Assembly: GCA_002493305.1 (NCBI GenBank)
Contig: DKYJ01000039.1
Span: 4,273 to 68,272 of the forward strand
DNA from: Clostridiales bacterium UBA7103
Lineage (GTDB): Bacteria > Bacillota > Clostridia > Oscillospirales > Oscillospiraceae
Direction of reading: 5' to 3'
DNA length: 64,000 nt
The translations under genes were made by a program, and so were the position numbers. Of this stretch, positions 1 through 9,119 are shown piece after piece. The notes beneath the pieces are model-generated. The model did not search any database and had not been told where the DNA came from. It worked only from the letters and a program-made list of their open reading frames with translations. How positions within the stretch are numbered: position 1 is the first letter of the stretch; each line of letters begins with the position of its first letter.

Positions 1-1224
1 CACGCCCCGTGCGGGGCGTGACAACGTCGTTTTTGCCTTTTCCGGCTCCAAACGGTATTTCAACTCACACGCCCCGTGCGGGGCGTGACGGCCGAAAGTT
101 ACGAACAGGTCCGCCGGAATCAGATTTCAACTCACACGCCCCGTGCGGGGCGTGACCGTAAAGCTTTAGGCGCTTTATTTGCTTTTTCAAATTTCAACTC
201 ACACGCCCCGTGCGGGGCGTGACCCGGAACGATTGTCGCAACCTCCAGCGGAATGGAATTTCAACTCACACGCCCCGTGCGGGGCGTGACTCTTTGCCGC
301 TCCGCGTTCCAAACGCCCTTGACATTTCAACTCACACGCCCCGTGCGGGGCGTGACTCCACGACGGTGGGCGTTTCGATGTAGTCTTTCATTTCAACTCA
401 CACGCCCCGTGCGGGGCGTGACGGAAATTGCCCTATATCACCTACGATACCGCGGAATTTCAACTCACACGCCCCGTGCGGGGCGTGACTTCCACGACGG
501 TGGGCGTTTCGATGTAGTCTTTCATTTCAACTCACACGCCCCGTGCGGGGCGTGACCGGTAAATACGGTTCGGCCCCTTGCGTTTGTGACATTTCAACTC
601 ACACGCCCCGTGCGGGGCGTGACCATTTTGCGGCTGTCTTTGTCTTATTCTGTAAGATTTCAACTCACACGCCCCGTGCGGGGCGTGACTAGATTTTTGA
701 ATGTGCGGTCCGTTTCCCGGACATTTCAACTCACACGCCCCGTGCGGGGCGTGACTGCAAAGACAAGATTTTCTTTGCGTCCAGTACGGATTTCAACTCA
801 CACGCCCCGTGCGGGGCGTGACGCGGTGCAAACGCCGCCGTTACGGGGCGGAATATATTTCAACTCACACGCCCCGTGCGGGGCGTGACTGTTGAACCCC
901 TCAACGCCGTTTGCCATCAGCGTATTTCAACTCACACGCCCCGTGCGGGGCGTGACGCCGACGGCAACGGCAATCGGGTTCTATTCGTGGAATTTCAACT
1001 CACACGCCCCGTGCGGGGCGTGACACGTTCGGCGACGGCGCGCTTGCCGTATTTGACATTTCAACTCACACGCCCCGTGCGGGGCGTGACGACGAATGCG
1101 GACTTGCCGGAAAAGCCGAAACGGATTTCAACTCACACGCCCCGTGCGGGGCGTGACGCCATTGTACGCGTTGTTCCAGTTCATCGCGCCGATTTCAACT
1201 CACACGCCCCGTGCGGGGCGTGAC
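1..1224 (-). CRISPR. Type I-C CRISPR array, 19 repeats, 18 spacers, open at window edge
   Basis: A 33-bp repeat recurs every 66-68 bp. On the plus strand it starts ATTTCAACTC and ends GGGGCGTGAC; on the minus strand it starts GTCACGCCCC and ends GTTGAAAT, with a central GC palindrome typical of type I-C repeats. Eighteen full copies start at 57, 124, 191, 258, 324, 390, 457, 524, 591, 657, 723, 790, 857, 924, 992, 1058, 1125 and 1192; a 22-base partial copy at 1-22 shows that the array continues out of the window. Spacers are 33-35 nt. The repeats look identical, including the one next to the leader. The array lies downstream of cas2 and is read on the same strand as the cas genes. Spacers 357-389 and 490-523 are the same sequence apart from one end base. 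Confidence 0.98.
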
Positions 1225-1376
1225 GGCAACAGCTTGTGTTTAAGCTGCGCCTACCCCACAATATGTACGGAGCGGACATTTATTTATACCATAATTACGT
1301 TACAATTGATAAGAAAAACGCGCTTTTTTCAGGCGAACCAACGCTGTTTTATCGCATCACCGGGGGTTCGCCGGGG
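1225..1376 (-). promoter_or_regulatory. CRISPR leader
   Basis: This is the non-coding stretch between the cas2 stop and the first repeat, where the leader of a type I-C array is expected. On the minus strand it is AT-rich in the middle and holds a TATAAA box (about 1284-1289) some 60 bases before the first repeat, which could be a -10 element; I could not find a convincing -35 box. New spacers should enter at 1192-1224. Confidence 0.7.
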
Positions 1377-1667
1377 TCAAATAATGATAACCCCTTCCGA
1401 GTCATAAGTATCTTTTGCCCCAATATGCTCGATTTTTTTGTGCCAATTGTTGCCAAGATAGTAAAAACGCAGACTGTCGCTCTGCGGGTCTATGGTCTCT
1501 GTCAGCTCCTCCTTGAGCTTGATAAACTGACCATAATCAAGATTCGCCTCAAACACGGAATTCTGCACACGCTGGGCACGGCTCTGGCACTTTTTTGCGA
1601 CCAGCCTCAGCCGTCGCCTCCCTGCCGCGGTCTGGGTATTCACATCATAGCTTATAAGAACCATCAT
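1377..1667 (-). CDS. cas2: CRISPR-associated endonuclease Cas2 (type I-C)
   Basis: A 96-residue protein of the usual Cas2 length. It opens with the ferredoxin-like first strand MMVLISYDV, in which Asp8 is the conserved acidic residue of the family. Cas2 forms a complex with Cas1 that inserts new spacers. The start is uncertain: GTG at 1676, ATG at 1673 and ATG at 1667 are all in frame; 1667 is preferred because it has an AGGTG site at good distance and gives the standard N-terminus. The gene overlaps or abuts the end of cas1, so the two are translationally linked. It is the last cas gene before the leader. Confidence 0.93.
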   Translation of the reverse strand: MMVLISYDVNTQTAAGRRRLRLVAKKCQSRAQRVQNSVFEANLDYGQFIKLKEELTETIDPQSDSLRFYYLGNNWHKKIEHIGAKDTYDSEGVIII

Positions 1668-1672
1668 AGGCA

Positions 1673-2686
1673 TCACCTGTTAATAAAGCACGGGTACTCA
1701 TCCAGTTCACCCCGGACATACTTTGCGAGCAGATTGCTCTGGACATACGGCAGCAGGCCAAACTGGATCTTTTGCTTGAGGTGCGGATGATATATCTCCG
1801 TGCGTTTCTTTTCCTGCCATTTTGACAGCAGCTTTTTGCGTCCCTCCTCGTTGAGCCATACCGCGCCGGAGGGCTGTGTTTCAAAGTCGCTTGGAGCAAG
1901 AACGCCGAGGTTAAACAGGGTAATGACGAAGCGTTCGGCAAGGCAGCGCAGCTCCTCCACAAGATCGCAGGCAAGGGAGCTCCGTCCACTGCGGAGCTGA
2001 TGATAAAACCCGATGTAGCTGTCAAGCCCCACTGTCTCAAGAGCCGCGGCACATTCGTTTATGTACAGCGTATATACAAAGGAAAGTGCCGCATTTACCG
2101 GGTCAAGAGGTGGCCGCTTGCTTCGAAATTCAAACGGCGCGCTCCCGGTGAAAAGCTTTCCGAAAACCTTGAAATACTGCTTTGCGCAATTGCCCTCAAT
2201 GCCCAAAACCTTTTCCAATGAGTTCGCCTCATAAACCGCGTCTACCCCGCCTTTCAAATACTCAGCAGCGGCAGCGAGCTCCGTATCCTCGCGGAGAGCC
2301 GGTATATCGTGCTTTGATCTGCGCAGAACGCTGAGGCAGTTATACAGCTTTGCCGCGACGGTGTTTTGAGCAAGCGTCAGCTCATTATCCCTGAACTTAT
2401 CTATCTGCGCCACTCTTAAAAACACATTGCCTCTGGTCTCTCCGGAGACCCTGGCAAGGAAACGGCCCTGCGGGGATATGAACGAGAGCGCCACCTGTTC
2501 CTCAACACATTTGCCCATAAGCGCCGGAGAACAGCCGGGATAATTAAAGCATACTATTGCTTCGATATTGGCAAAGGGCATACGAAGCCTTATCTGGTCA
2601 TCTATGCGGCATATGAGATTGTCATTTTCAAGGGAAAGATATGCCTGCTCATTCGTAATATATACGGTATTTAGGAGTTTTCTCAT
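1673..2686 (-). CDS. cas1: CRISPR-associated endonuclease Cas1 (type I-C)
   Basis: Cas1 is the integrase of spacer acquisition. The 337-residue product has the expected length and begins MRKLLNTVYITNEQAYLSLE, the usual I-C Cas1 start. The metal-binding residues can be placed in three stretches: Glu in KVLGIEGN, His in GFYHQLRSG and an acidic residue in CDLVEELR. The start codon overlaps the cas4 stop by 4 bases and the 3' end overlaps the cas2 start region, so cas4-cas1-cas2 are packed as one adaptation unit. Confidence 0.97.
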   Translation of the reverse strand: MRKLLNTVYITNEQAYLSLENDNLICRIDDQIRLRMPFANIEAIVCFNYPGCSPALMGKCVEEQVALSFISPQGRFLARVSGETRGNVFLRVAQIDKFRDNELTLAQNTVAAKLYNCLSVLRRSKHDIPALREDTELAAAAEYLKGGVDAVYEANSLEKVLGIEGNCAKQYFKVFGKLFTGSAPFEFRSKRPPLDPVNAALSFVYTLYINECAAALETVGLDSYIGFYHQLRSGRSSLACDLVEELRCLAERFVITLFNLGVLAPSDFETQPSGAVWLNEEGRKKLLSKWQEKKRTEIYHPHLKQKIQFGLLPYVQSNLLAKYVRGELDEYPCFINR

Positions 2687-3312
2687 TCCTCGCTGTCACA
2701 CTCCCGCTTTATAATAGATTTTAACCGCTCCCTCTTTTGGCGCTTGAGTACACCCGGCATACAGAGATCCCGCATTGAACAGCCGCCGCAATTTTGTTCT
2801 TTTCGCACCGGCGGGACAAGCCCTCTTTCAAGATACTCCCTCATTTGAGCTATTATGCTCTTAAGCTCAGCCTTATACTCTTCCCCGTTGTCCGCGAAGC
2901 TGACCTTGACTCTTTTTTTCACATCGGCATAGTATATCTCCGTGGCGCAGGGTCTGCCGAAGACCTGTTCAGCACAGAGCTTTTGCGCGAAAAGCTGCAT
3001 GGCGTCCTCATGGCGGATATCTCCCGACCCGGGCTTTGTGGGTTTATACTCGACTATGCATAGTCCGTCCTTTCGCTCTTCTATACAGTCGGTTTTCCCC
3101 ACAAGCCCCAGCTCATCATTCCAAACATACACGTCCGTATACACCTTTTTCCCGCGCAGAGCATAGCTGTCCCCGCTGTGGGCGCGGTCATGGATGCGGT
3201 TTGCCTTCACAACGAAGTAGTTTTCCGCCCACGCCCGGTCTATCTCCATCAGTCCCCAGCGGTGAGGGCAATACAGGTAATGCTGAAGGCTGCGTATGGA
3301 AAGGCTGTCCAT
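2683..3312 (-). CDS. cas4: Cas4 exonuclease (type I-C)
   Basis: Cas4 is an iron-sulfur RecB-like nuclease that trims prespacers and helps select the PAM. The 209-residue product shows the N-terminal Cys in LQHYLYCPHRWGL and a C-terminal cluster CGGCSMRDLC, which together give the four Cys of a [4Fe-4S] site. A RecB-type core (VGKTDCIE... IVEYKPTK) supplies the acidic and Lys residues. It shares a TAATG overlap with cas7 upstream and an overlap with cas1 downstream. Confidence 0.96.
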   Translation of the reverse strand: MDSLSIRSLQHYLYCPHRWGLMEIDRAWAENYFVVKANRIHDRAHSGDSYALRGKKVYTDVYVWNDELGLVGKTDCIEERKDGLCIVEYKPTKPGSGDIRHEDAMQLFAQKLCAEQVFGRPCATEIYYADVKKRVKVSFADNGEEYKAELKSIIAQMREYLERGLVPPVRKEQNCGGCSMRDLCMPGVLKRQKRERLKSIIKRECDSEE

Positions 3313-4172
3313 TACAGGCGCTCAATAAGCTCCACGCCGGCCGGCAACTCCCTGTCCACAGAGACAGTGTAGTCCCCAAAGGCGCGGGCAGGCTTGGTAT
3401 CGTCGATTTGCTCGACCTTTATTTTGTCGAACAGCATTCCGGAGGGAGCGCTGCCAAGAACGCTGTCGTGCTTGAATACAAAGAGCTTTCTCATGCTCAT
3501 TTTGCCCCTTGCTGCGCTGTGGTCGTTTTCGAACATATTGATTATCGCCTGCCAGAGCAGCGTCAGATCATCATCGTCAAAACCGGTGACCTTCTGAGCA
3601 AGTGCAGCGGAGATATAGCCCTCGCCCCTGTACAGCGCGTAGGGAACGATGCTCTTTTTGCCCATCTCGGTATCACCGCTCTGTGTGCGCTCCTCGGTAG
3701 TCCGCGCCTGACGGGTTATCGTTACCTCCTGATAGCTGACCGGAGAGACGCTGCGGGCAAAATTGAGCTGCACCGGGCCGCGCACTATGCCGCAGGGGTC
3801 TTCACCGGTGGACATCACCGCGCCGAAAGCGCGCACATCAAAATAGTTGCGGCACATATAGTCTCTGGCGGCCTTGACGCTGTCCTTATCCGCGCCCTTT
3901 TTCCCGGTCGCCAGCCCCAGAGCCTCATAAGCCCCGGTAAACTTGGCGTTGAGCGCCTTGTCGGGCTTTACCAGTATGTTGTAACCCTCCTCGCCCTCCT
4001 TCACCAGCTCCACATAATTTCTTATCTTGCGCTTGAGGCACACATCGGTGACAAAGCCGTAGCCGGTCTCCGGGTCTATCCTTGGGGTGTTGCCCGCATC
4101 GGGGTCGCCGTTGGGGTTGCCGTTCTCCACATCGAACAGCATAACGAACTCATAGCGATTGGATATAGCCAT
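3312..4172 (-). CDS. cas7: Cas7 (Csd2), Cascade backbone subunit
   Basis: The product of 286 residues starts MAISNRYEFVMLFDVENGNP and runs into NGDPDAGNTPRIDPETG, the hallmark of Csd2/Cas7 of subtype I-C. Several copies of Cas7 coat the crRNA in the interference complex. A strong AAGGAGG site precedes the start. It lies between cas8c and cas4 in the normal I-C order and overlaps the cas4 start by one base. Confidence 0.97.
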   Translation of the reverse strand: MAISNRYEFVMLFDVENGNPNGDPDAGNTPRIDPETGYGFVTDVCLKRKIRNYVELVKEGEEGYNILVKPDKALNAKFTGAYEALGLATGKKGADKDSVKAARDYMCRNYFDVRAFGAVMSTGEDPCGIVRGPVQLNFARSVSPVSYQEVTITRQARTTEERTQSGDTEMGKKSIVPYALYRGEGYISAALAQKVTGFDDDDLTLLWQAIINMFENDHSAARGKMSMRKLFVFKHDSVLGSAPSGMLFDKIKVEQIDDTKPARAFGDYTVSVDRELPAGVELIERL

Positions 4173-4189
4173 TATCTTTTTCCTCCTTA

Positions 4190-6028
4190 TTATTCATCCG
4201 CCGCAGCGGCGTTAGTTTTCTTCTCAAATCTCTGGTTTCTCTGCTGATAGTAGCCCAGCATAAATATGCCCTGCTCTCTGAGGGACAGCACGGGCGGGAA
4301 CTCGTCCCCCAGCATATCTATAAGCTTGGTCACATCTCTGTCCCTGAAAAACTTCTCATTGTCTTCCAGTTTTGCCAGGTGATGCTGAGAAAGGCTGAGT
4401 AACCTCGGGAACACCACCGCGGGGCGGGTCGCCGCCGAAGCGAAGTAGGCGTCCTTAATGGTTCGGTTCAAGTTGTCACCCAGCGCCCTTCTCTGTATGT
4501 CCTCCAGCACGCAGAACAGTCTGCCGCAGACATAGGCCGGTTCGCAGTTTTCGGGATTCAGGCTCATTTTTATTACCTCCTCTTTTCCTCTGAGCCTGTC
4601 CGCACGGTTGATGCAGGCTTTTATCATCCCCATACGGACATCGTTCATTTTTATAAAGTTGTTGTTTTCCTCATCCGAATCGGTCTTGACCCGGCGGACG
4701 AGAGCCGCCAGCAGGCCGTCCGGGTATGCCGTGCCGTTTATTACCGCCTCCAGAAGCTTTGCTGTCAAGGCCGGGGAGACCTCTTCGTTCTTGCTCTTGG
4801 GAGAGATGAGCTCTTTGCTAATCCGGTTCAAGGAGACCTGTCTTTCAAGAGAACCTATCTGCATATCCTCGCAGTGTCGGATGACATTTTGAAGTATGCC
4901 GCCAAAGCTGCGGCGATAGATGCACTTGACCGACAGACGGGCGGAGTTTGGCTTTATACCCACGATGTAGAAGCTCACATTCGGGTCAACATCGTCGATA
5001 CCCGCCGCTATGTCCTTGGCTGCCTTGCCGCTTTTGATTTTTCCAAAAACACTCTTTAGCCATTGATCCGTTTTCTCCCTGTCCATGGTGTCCCCAAAGA
5101 CAAGGGCGCTCATGATGTCTTCGCACGCCTCATTGCCGTCCGACGCCCAGTAGATATAGGTCGTCTGGTCGATAGTGCTGCGGTGGCGGGGGGCAGAGAG
5201 CAGATAATTGAGCGCCTCGGTGTACTTTTTCATGGCGGTCTCGGAGATGCAGCTGTTGTAGGACTGCTCCCTGCCATAGGAGCTTTCCGCCGGGTTTTTG
5301 AAGCTCACCAGAGTGTTGCCGGTTGCCAAGCCCTTGGGCAAACCCTTGATCTTGCCGTGTATTCTGGCGATGGGCTCGACTCTGCCCGTCACGCTGCACT
5401 GAGCCGTGACCGAGTCGCCCTCGCCGCTCTCCTCCGTGCAGCGCTGCTCCCAGCGCGCCTTTATCTCCGGCGCTTCATGGAGCAGCACATCGGGGCTGCC
5501 CGCAAGGCAAAAGGCAAACCTCCCTGTGGAAATATCCTTACCCAGCGCCAGCAGCAGCGGATTTTCTGTCTCGCGCTCCGGCTGCCAGTTAAGGATAAAA
5601 TTGCGGTAGGCGTTCACAACGGGCGTGTCTATGCCCTCTATGAACGCAAGGTTCTTCTCCGCGAAATCCGCGTGGGATTTCTTCGCCTTGTTCGTCCTGT
5701 CCTCCGGCGTCAGATACGGCGCGCCGCCCTTGGGCGTTTCGCAGTTCAAACCGAAGATGTACAGCGGTCTGTGCTCGATAATATTGCCGTCTATCCCCGA
5801 CTTTTCCGTGCGCTTTGGCAGTATAGTGCTGCGGGGCCGCTTTATCTCCTTTGTCTTACCCTTCTGTATCTGCGGTTTGGTCTCCTGCCAATCGATGATG
5901 GACGCGAGGCCGCCGTCCTCTCCGAGCGCGATGAGATATTGGACGTCCACGGTGGAATAGCCCTCGGGCAGAACCTTGCCCAGCCTCTGGAGCACATCAT
6001 AATAATCGCAAAGCGCGCTTATCAGCAT
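4190..6028 (-). CDS. cas8c: Cas8c (Csd1), Cascade large subunit
   Basis: The 612-residue protein begins MLISALCDYYDVLQRLGKVLPEGYSTVDV, as Csd1 proteins do, and has the family length. In type I-C, Cas8c recognises the PAM and helps recruit Cas3; an internal start in the same gene can make a small Cas11-like subunit in this subtype, which I cannot confirm here. The gene overlaps the end of cas5 by 7 bases. Confidence 0.96.
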   Translation of the reverse strand: MLISALCDYYDVLQRLGKVLPEGYSTVDVQYLIALGEDGGLASIIDWQETKPQIQKGKTKEIKRPRSTILPKRTEKSGIDGNIIEHRPLYIFGLNCETPKGGAPYLTPEDRTNKAKKSHADFAEKNLAFIEGIDTPVVNAYRNFILNWQPERETENPLLLALGKDISTGRFAFCLAGSPDVLLHEAPEIKARWEQRCTEESGEGDSVTAQCSVTGRVEPIARIHGKIKGLPKGLATGNTLVSFKNPAESSYGREQSYNSCISETAMKKYTEALNYLLSAPRHRSTIDQTTYIYWASDGNEACEDIMSALVFGDTMDREKTDQWLKSVFGKIKSGKAAKDIAAGIDDVDPNVSFYIVGIKPNSARLSVKCIYRRSFGGILQNVIRHCEDMQIGSLERQVSLNRISKELISPKSKNEEVSPALTAKLLEAVINGTAYPDGLLAALVRRVKTDSDEENNNFIKMNDVRMGMIKACINRADRLRGKEEVIKMSLNPENCEPAYVCGRLFCVLEDIQRRALGDNLNRTIKDAYFASAATRPAVVFPRLLSLSQHHLAKLEDNEKFFRDRDVTKLIDMLGDEFPPVLSLREQGIFMLGYYQQRNQRFEKKTNAAAADE

Positions 6029-6756
6029 ACTATCCCCTCCGCATATTTTATCACATCGATAACGCCGCCGATCATGTGCGGGCGGTAAAACACCGCCTCC
6101 GCGCGGTCGGAAAATTTTGGCTCATCCCAGTTTCCGTTTATGGGTATTCCCCCGTCGGAAAAGCGCATCTTATAGAGCATATAGCCCAGATCCACATCTC
6201 CCATGGCCAGTATCTCCTCCGAGACCTGCGCCATGTCAAAGCTGTCCACAAGGCGGAGACTGCTCACCGGAAATTCGCTGCATCCAAGGCAGGGCGTCCT
6301 GAAATGCTGGCCGTTTTCCAACCTGCGTCTGAGGATGTTATAATGCTTTTCCTCGCTCTCGTCCTCTTTGTCCGAGCGTATGCCCGTCATCTCAAAGTGA
6401 AACTCCACCCCGTAGCGCACATTTTTCAGCAGCAGGGTCGATCTCTGGCTGCGGCTTTCATCGGCGTAGATGGCGATGTCCTTTGAGGGGTCTTTCATCT
6501 GCCCCCTCACCGCCGAAAGCGGCAGCTTGTCCTTTACCTCATTCCTGCGCAGGTTCATAAAGTCGATAGGGTTAAAGACCACGATCTTGTCGATAACATA
6601 ACTTATCGCGGGCTTCCAGTAGACGCTTTTGATAAGTCCCTCCATAGCCCCCGGCGTGGGCACATCATAGCTGACCCGCTCGACCTTCATCTCCGGTCTT
6701 GTAAAGCAGGCGTAGTCCCCCTCCACGATCACTCTGAATCCGTACACTTTCACCAC
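6022..6756 (-). CDS. cas5c: Cas5c (Cas5d), crRNA-processing subunit
   Basis: In type I-C there is no Cas6; Cas5c cuts the pre-crRNA and stays on the 5' handle. The 244-residue product begins MVKVYGFRVIVEGDYACFTRPEMKVERVSYDVPTPGAMEGL, matching the RAMP fold start of the family and its PTPGA loop. No cas6 gene is present in the window, in agreement with this role. It follows cas3 by 8 bases. Confidence 0.96.
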   Translation of the reverse strand: MVKVYGFRVIVEGDYACFTRPEMKVERVSYDVPTPGAMEGLIKSVYWKPAISYVIDKIVVFNPIDFMNLRRNEVKDKLPLSAVRGQMKDPSKDIAIYADESRSQRSTLLLKNVRYGVEFHFEMTGIRSDKEDESEEKHYNILRRRLENGQHFRTPCLGCSEFPVSSLRLVDSFDMAQVSEEILAMGDVDLGYMLYKMRFSDGGIPINGNWDEPKFSDRAEAVFYRPHMIGGVIDVIKYAEGIVC

Positions 6757-6764
6757 ATCCTTTC

Positions 6765-8960
6765 TTAAATAAAAATATCCTTGCCCTCAAATCTTATCCC
6801 TGTTTCCTCGTCATAATAGTCGGGGTTAGTGAGGAAAAACACTCCGCTGCCGTAGTCCTCCAGCACACCCTGACTCCGCAGCCGCTCAAACTCATTCATA
6901 TATACCGTGCAGCAGTATTTCCTGATCTGCCGGCTGCTTATATACCCTGTGGCGCGCAGTTTTTCGTACAGCGCGCAGCTTTTTTCATCCCGGCACACGG
7001 CTATGGAGACTGTCCTGTCGTCGATGATTTTGAAGTTCTCGCTGTATGTCCGGAAAGGTATCATGCTTATGTTCCGGCAATCCCTGCTTATGGAGTTCTC
7101 CTCTATCCTGTCCCGCTCAAAGTCAAGCAGCCGCCTGTAATATTCGTCCACCGCCTCCGGTGTGGACACATCCTCAAACGCTTTGAGTACGCCCTCGGTA
7201 AACTCCTGCTCCAAACGCCGCAGGCTCCCGCTGTCACGCCGGAACACGAACACCTCGCCGCCCGGCCGCAGGCCCTCCCGGTTTACGCGCCCGCCGGTCT
7301 GGAGGATACTGTCAAGCCCTGTCAGCTCTCTGAACGCCGCCGTAAAGTCCATATCCACGCCCGCCTCGATCAGGGAGGTGGACACCACCGTTATCCTTCT
7401 CTCCGGCGGCACGGCGGACAGGTCGGGATAATCCCTGTACAGCGCGGTGAGCGCATCATTTATCTGTTTTATGGTCTTTTCCCTGTCGTAGGCCGTCATG
7501 TATGTGGACAGGTGGAACTTTCTTTCGTTGGGGCAGAGCCGGAACAGCTCCGCAGCACCCCGGCGGCTGTTCATGACCATTAGCGCCGAGGGATAGGCGG
7601 AAGCCCTGCGTATAAGCTCCTCATCCGGCACCGTGCCCAGATCGGCATAGCGGCATTTTTTGAACCACTCATAATCCCCGGTATCCTCAATGAGGTTCGT
7701 GACCCGAAGCCCCTTTACCGCGTACCGCTCAAGCAGGGCCCTGAAATCCGGCATGGTTGCCGTCATGAGCAGCGCCTCGCTGTTGAGGCAGCGGCACAGA
7801 TAGGATATGCCCCTCAGGCAAGGCGCCAAGTATTCCAATGGCATCAGGTGCGCCTCATCCAGAATGATTACGCTGTCGGCCATGTTATGTATTTTCCTCA
7901 GCTTGCCGCGGCGGTTTGCGTACAGGGACTCAAAAAACTGCACCGCCGTTGTGACAACGATCCCCGCGTCCCAGTTTTCGCAGGCGTATCTGGCCGCCAG
8001 CCGGTAATCCTCGGAATACTGCTCCTGCTCCTCGTACACGAAGGAGGACTGATGGCGCAGGATGTCCGTATGCCCGGAGAACAGCTCCTCTAATTGCTTT
8101 GCCGTCTGGTCGATGATGCTGTTATAGGGGATCACATAGATTATTCTCTTCAGCCGCCCATTTGACACCGCGATCCGCTCCAGCGCGCATTTTACCGCGG
8201 TCAATGTCTTGCCGCTTCCCGTGGGCATATCCAGCAGGAAGATATCCGCGTCCGTGCCTATTCTCTTAAACGCCTGCTCCTGTAAACGCTGCCTCGCTTT
8301 CTGGAGCTCTGTCTCCTGCCTGAAGCTATTGAATTTGTTCTCCAGATCCCGTAAACACAGCTTGAAATCACAGCGCAGCTTCTCCGGCTCTGCCTCCCCG
8401 CAGGCTGCCCTTGTGTCCAGAGAATCCGCGTCCGTGATGCAGGAAAAACAATACCTGACCAGAAAAGCGAACTTCTCGACCACATCCTCGTTCTTTATGC
8501 AGTCCCGGAGCAAAAAATCAGAGAATTTTTTCACATCCCCCGGCGTGGGTGAAAGCTCCTTTGCGTACCGGCTGTAATCCTCGCTCGTTCTTTTCAGCCG
8601 CCCGAAAAGAGTGGGCATGTCCTCCGTGTCGGCAGCAACGCCGCAGTCCGGTATGCCGGTGTGGTGCCCGGCGATACAAAGCTGCAAAAGCAGCGTCAGC
8701 GGAGTGTTCTTGCCGCAAAGCTTTGCCGCCTCCTTCGCGCCGCAGAGGGAGTGCTCCGGTCTGCCCTTATCGCCGCGTATATGCGCCTGAAAGGAGGCCA
8801 TATATTTCCCAATATCGTGGAGCAATGCACAGAGGTAGTTCACATCCCTCAGCGCGTCTATGGAAAACGCGCCCGCCATAGCCGCCGTGTTCAGGCTGTG
8901 CTCCCTGACGCTCTGTACGACCCCGTTTTCGGATAGATGTGCGATGTATTCCTCGGTCAT
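6765..8960 (-). CDS. cas3: Cas3 HD nuclease-helicase
   Basis: Cas3 degrades target DNA bound by Cascade. The N-terminal HD nuclease shows EHSLNTAAMAG and ALLHDIGKY (His48-Asp49). The SF2 helicase follows, with Walker A MPTGSGKTLTAVK, the DEAH box IILDEAHLMPLEYL, motif III MTATMPD, motif V STSLIEAGVDMD and motif VI QTGGRVNREG. All core motifs are intact. An in-frame ATG lies at 8981, but 8960 is chosen because a GGGGGTGAG ribosome site lies just before it. It is the first gene of the cas operon, read away from spoVT. Confidence 0.96.
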   Translation of the reverse strand: MTEEYIAHLSENGVVQSVREHSLNTAAMAGAFSIDALRDVNYLCALLHDIGKYMASFQAHIRGDKGRPEHSLCGAKEAAKLCGKNTPLTLLLQLCIAGHHTGIPDCGVAADTEDMPTLFGRLKRTSEDYSRYAKELSPTPGDVKKFSDFLLRDCIKNEDVVEKFAFLVRYCFSCITDADSLDTRAACGEAEPEKLRCDFKLCLRDLENKFNSFRQETELQKARQRLQEQAFKRIGTDADIFLLDMPTGSGKTLTAVKCALERIAVSNGRLKRIIYVIPYNSIIDQTAKQLEELFSGHTDILRHQSSFVYEEQEQYSEDYRLAARYACENWDAGIVVTTAVQFFESLYANRRGKLRKIHNMADSVIILDEAHLMPLEYLAPCLRGISYLCRCLNSEALLMTATMPDFRALLERYAVKGLRVTNLIEDTGDYEWFKKCRYADLGTVPDEELIRRASAYPSALMVMNSRRGAAELFRLCPNERKFHLSTYMTAYDREKTIKQINDALTALYRDYPDLSAVPPERRITVVSTSLIEAGVDMDFTAAFRELTGLDSILQTGGRVNREGLRPGGEVFVFRRDSGSLRRLEQEFTEGVLKAFEDVSTPEAVDEYYRRLLDFERDRIEENSISRDCRNISMIPFRTYSENFKIIDDRTVSIAVCRDEKSCALYEKLRATGYISSRQIRKYCCTVYMNEFERLRSQGVLEDYGSGVFFLTNPDYYDEETGIRFEGKDIFI

Positions 8961-9003
8961 AAGCTCACCCCCTTGATACATAGAATGACATTATAATATT
9001 AGT

Positions 9004-9032
9004 ATTATATTAATTTTTTATTGTTTTTGCAA
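9004..9032 (-). promoter_or_regulatory. Probable sigma-A promoter of the cas operon
   Basis: On the minus strand TTGCAA (9032-9027) is followed after 17 bases by a perfect TATAAT (9009-9004). It points at cas3, whose start is 44 bases downstream of the -10 box. The region is shared with the oppositely oriented spoVT 5' end. Confidence 0.7.
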
Positions 9033-9056
9033 GCGCAGGTTCATCTTGTTCCGCCG

Positions 9057-9086
9057 CGCATATTTCTCCATTTTTTACAGACAATA
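9057..9086 (+). promoter_or_regulatory. Possible forespore (sigma-G-like) promoter of spoVT
   Basis: CGCATA (9057-9062) and GACAATA (9080-9086), 17 bases apart, fit loosely the sigma-G pattern (GNATA-type -35, CATNNTA-type -10) expected from B. subtilis spoVT. It is 33 bases before the start codon. The match is partial, so this is only a candidate. Confidence 0.3.
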
Positions 9087-9119
9087 GTCATGCACAAAAA
9101 AATCAAAGGAGAAATATAT

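Noticed and set aside
1225..1376. Degenerate end repeat at the leader side
   Set aside because: The last repeat (1192-1224) is intact and the bases beyond do not resemble the repeat.
253..1407. Several open frames across the CRISPR array on both strands
   Set aside because: They are made of translated repeats (recurring QLTRPVRGVT and THTPRAGRD units) and have no ribosome sites.
3036..4247. Long plus-strand frame opposite cas4 and cas7
   Set aside because: It is antisense to two clear cas genes, lacks a ribosome site and has no recognisable domain.
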